Part shown: piece after piece, positions 7,321-9,197 of the stretch | Numbering within the stretch: the stretch's first letter is position 1 | Layout of the letters: each line of letters starts with the position of its first letter | NCBI GenBank assembly: GCA_903893935.1 | Contig: CAITOD010000704.1 | Location: forward strand, 1 to 9,197 | From: an uncultured Sphingomonadales bacterium | GTDB taxonomy: Bacteria; Pseudomonadota; Alphaproteobacteria; Sphingomonadales; Sphingomonadaceae | Direction of reading: 5' to 3' | Length of the DNA: 9,197 nucleotides | The notes under the pieces: model-generated | Seen by the model: only the letters and a program-made list of their open reading frames with translations | The model's database searches: none | Told to the model about the DNA's origin: nothing | Translations under genes and position numbers: made by a program

Positions 7321-8456
7321 GCCAAGACCAGCTCGCCGAGCAGCGCATCGAGCAGCGGCATGCCTTGCGGAGTGACTGCCAGACGCTGCCCGGTTTCGCG
7401 CACCAGTCCGAGATCCGCATAGAACCGCGCCTTGGCGGGATCGATCAGCGCAGAGCGGGGCATGGCAAAGCGCGCGGACAGCGCGGCGAGATCGACCCCT
7501 TCACCCAGCCGCAGCCCCATCAGCAAAGCCTCGCTGGCCGCGTCGCGCGCGACCAGCGCGCGTTCTTCGGCGAGCCCGTGGCCGTACCGCGCGACGGCGG
7601 CGAGCCAGTTTTCGGGCTTGCGGTGCCGCGCGGTCGCCTGCCCCAGCCGGCGCCCGTGCGCGCCCGGGCCGATCCCGGCATAATCGCCATAGCGCCAATA
7701 CGTCAGATTGTGCCGGCTTTCCTCGCCGGCGCGCGCATGATTGCTGATTTCATACGCGGGCAATCCGGCTGCCTCGGTCATCGTGCGGGTGAGCGCGAAC
7801 AAGTCGGCGGCGGTGTCGTTGTCGAGCGGGGTGAACCGGCCCTCGCGCACCAGCGTGGCAAAACGCGTGCCGGGCTCGATTGTCAGCTGATAGAGCGACA
7901 GATGCCCGGTGCCGAATGACAGCGCGCGCGCAAGTTCGGCCCGCCATGCGTCCGGGGTCTGGTCGGGCCGCGCATAGATCAGATCGAAATTCACGCGCGC
8001 GAAATGCTTTTGCGCAACGTCGAGCGCGTTCAGCCCCTCGCGCGTATCGTGCAACCGCCCGAGGAAGCGCAATGTTGCATCATCGAGCGCCTGGATGCCC
8101 AGCGACACCCGGTTGATCCCGGCTTGCGCAAGCGCTGCAAAGCGCGCGGTTTCGACCGACGACGGATTGGCCTCGAGCGTGATCTCGATATCCGCATCGA
8201 ACGCCCAGTGCCGCGCCGCTGCCGCGAGCAGCGCTTCGACCAGTGCGGGCGGCATCAGCGAAGGCGTTCCGCCGCCGAAAAAGATCGATGTCAGCCGCCG
8301 CCCTGGCAGAAGAGCGGCTTCGTGCGCCAGGTCGGCGATCAGCGCAGTCTGCCATTGCGCGACATCAATGGTGTCGCGGACGTGGCTGTTGAAATCGCAA
8401 TAGGGGCACTTTGCGAGGCAGAACGGCCAGTGAATGTAAAGCGCCAGTGGGTCCAT
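7317..8456 (-). CDS. hemW: Radical SAM heme chaperone HemW
   Basis: This 379-residue cytoplasmic radical SAM protein resembles oxygen-independent coproporphyrinogen III oxidase, but HemW proteins are regarded as heme-binding chaperones. The 4Fe-4S/SAM motif is C13-x3-C17-x2-C20 in the order HWPFCLAKCPYCDF. The residue two after the third Cys is Phe22, where true HemN has a fourth Cys; this favours HemW. GGGTPS (61-66) binds SAM, EANPSS (95-100) and VSLGIQ (117-122) follow in the barrel, and HNLTYW (249-254) with GIGPGAHG marks the HemN-type C-terminal region. The ATG directly abuts the TAG stop of cysK, and the stop overlaps the xerC start, so the gene sits in the middle of a three-gene transcript. 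Often miscalled HemN in annotations. Confidence 0.93.
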   Translation of the reverse strand: MDPLALYIHWPFCLAKCPYCDFNSHVRDTIDVAQWQTALIADLAHEAALLPGRRLTSIFFGGGTPSLMPPALVEALLAAAARHWAFDADIEITLEANPSSVETARFAALAQAGINRVSLGIQALDDATLRFLGRLHDTREGLNALDVAQKHFARVNFDLIYARPDQTPDAWRAELARALSFGTGHLSLYQLTIEPGTRFATLVREGRFTPLDNDTAADLFALTRTMTEAAGLPAYEISNHARAGEESRHNLTYWRYGDYAGIGPGAHGRRLGQATARHRKPENWLAAVARYGHGLAEERALVARDAASEALLMGLRLGEGVDLAALSARFAMPRSALIDPAKARFYADLGLVRETGQRLAVTPQGMPLLDALLGELVLA

Positions 8457-9197
8457 CTACTCGGGCAGGAAATCGGGCACCGAAAGATAGCGTTCGCCGG
8501 TGTCGTAATTGAAGCCCAGCACGCGGCTGCCGGCGGGCAAGTCGGGCAGTTTTTGCGCGATGGCGGCCAGAGTCGCGCCCGAACTGATCCCCACCAGCAG
8601 GCCTTCGACGCGCGCGCTGCGCCGCGCCCAGTCCTTGGCATGGGCCGGATCGACCTGGATTGCGCCTTCGATCGCCTGCGTGTGCAGATTGCCCGGGATA
8701 AACCCCGCGCCGATCCCCTGAATCGGGTGCGGTGCGGGCTGGCCGCCCGAAATGACCGGCGACAGCGTCGGTTCGACCGCCCACGCCTGCAACTTCGGCC
8801 AGGCTTGCTTCAGCCGCTCGGCGCAACCGGTCAGGTGCCCGCCGGTGCCCACCCCGGTGATCAGCACATCGATCGGCGTATCGGCAAAGTCGGTGAGGAT
8901 TTCGATTGCAGTGGTGCGCACGTGCACCGCGATATTGGCGGGGTTTTCGAACTGCTGCGGAATCCATGCGCCGGGGATTTCGTCGCGCAGCTGGTGCGCG
9001 CGTTCGATCGCGCCTTTCATGCCCTTTTCGCGCGGGGTCAGATCGAACGTTGCGCCATAGGCCAGCATCAGCCGGCGGCGTTCGAGCGACATCGATTCGG
9101 GCATCACCAGGATCAGTCGATAGCCTTTGACCGCCGCGACCAGCGCCAGGCCGATGCCGGTGTTGCCCGAAGTCGGCTCGATGATCGTGCCGCCGGG
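8457..9197 (-). CDS. cysK: Cysteine synthase A (O-acetylserine sulfhydrylase), 5' end outside the window
   Basis: This PLP enzyme makes L-cysteine from O-acetylserine and sulfide in the cytoplasm. The last 246 codons are visible; the frame is open to the right edge and the start, with the PLP-binding lysine segment, lies beyond it. The visible part opens with the substrate loop [10 protein letters not shown], then [10 protein letters not shown]. The phosphate-binding loop is [10 protein letters not shown], followed by [11 protein letters not shown], the GISSGA serine region and GERYLS near the end. These motifs and the IQGIGAGF context favour CysK over CysM. It ends in TAG immediately before the hemW ATG. 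Do not take the internal GTG at 9105-9107 as the start: coding similarity continues upstream of it. No link between cysteine synthesis and the downstream genes is implied, beyond shared transcription. Confidence 0.93.
   Translation of the reverse strand, partial: PGGTIIEPTSGNTGIGLALVAAVKGYRLILVMPESMSLERRRLMLAYGATFDLTPREKGMKGAIERAHQLRDEIPGAWIPQQFENPANIAVHVRTTAIEILTDFADTPIDVLITGVGTGGHLTGCAERLKQAWPKLQAWAVEPTLSPVISGGQPAPHPIQGIGAGFIPGNLHTQAIEGAIQVDPAHAKDWARRSARVEGLLVGISSGATLAAIAQKLPDLPAGSRVLGFNYDTGERYLSVPDFLPE

Noticed and set aside
7317..8456. Calling this gene hemN (coproporphyrinogen dehydrogenase)
   Set aside because: The residue two after the third cluster Cys is Phe and the length is near 380, both typical of HemW.
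8457..9107. GTG at 9105-9107 as start of the cysteine synthase gene
   Set aside because: The conserved substrate loop EPTSGNTG lies upstream in the same frame, which is open to the window edge.

Overview
The window reads as ordinary chromosomal DNA of an alphaproteobacterium, most likely a sphingomonad (Novosphingobium/Sphingomonas/Erythrobacter type). The reasons are the high GC with strong GC bias at third codon positions, the protein flavour of the Uup-type ABC-F ATPase and of the PepSY protein, and part of a palindromic GC-rich repeat at the left edge that resembles repeats I associate with sphingomonad intergenic regions. The genus is an inference. Eight protein genes fill almost the whole window. 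I see no rRNA, tRNA, CRISPR array, transposase or phage cassette. No gap between genes exceeds about 140 bases.

Left block, minus strand (41-3693). Transcription runs from an ABC-F ATPase (uup-like, 596 residues) through a 102-base gap to an XRE-type DNA-binding protein (190 residues). That gene overlaps by 4 bases (TTGA) a GT4-family glycosyltransferase with a TTG start. The gap holds a compound hairpin that begins at the uup stop codon, and a G-rich tract.

Middle block, plus strand (3832-6387). A small exported PepSY-domain protein is followed by an OmpR/PhoP-family response regulator and a PhoQ-like membrane histidine kinase (H-box NLAHALKTPL). This looks like one envelope-sensing two-component locus. 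The uup/pepSY divergent spacer carries three hexamers in 11-base phase (TTGCAA, TTCACT, TTCAAT), the layout expected of an OmpR-family operator. A weaker pair and a strong hairpin lie in the leader of the response regulator gene. These are the most testable regulatory signals in the window.

Right block, minus strand (6433 to the right edge). cysK (5' part outside the window), hemW and xerC are packed with a 0-base junction (TAG|ATG) and a 4-base overlap (ATGA), so they are very likely one transcript. This block converges on the kinase gene across 45 bases with no clear terminator.

I did not find a convincing undescribed system. The points worth a second look are the phased direct repeats, the RR leader hairpin, the non-catalytic S24-like tail of the XRE protein and its coupling to a glycosyltransferase, the (CG)8 tract inside the kinase gene, and the edge repeat.
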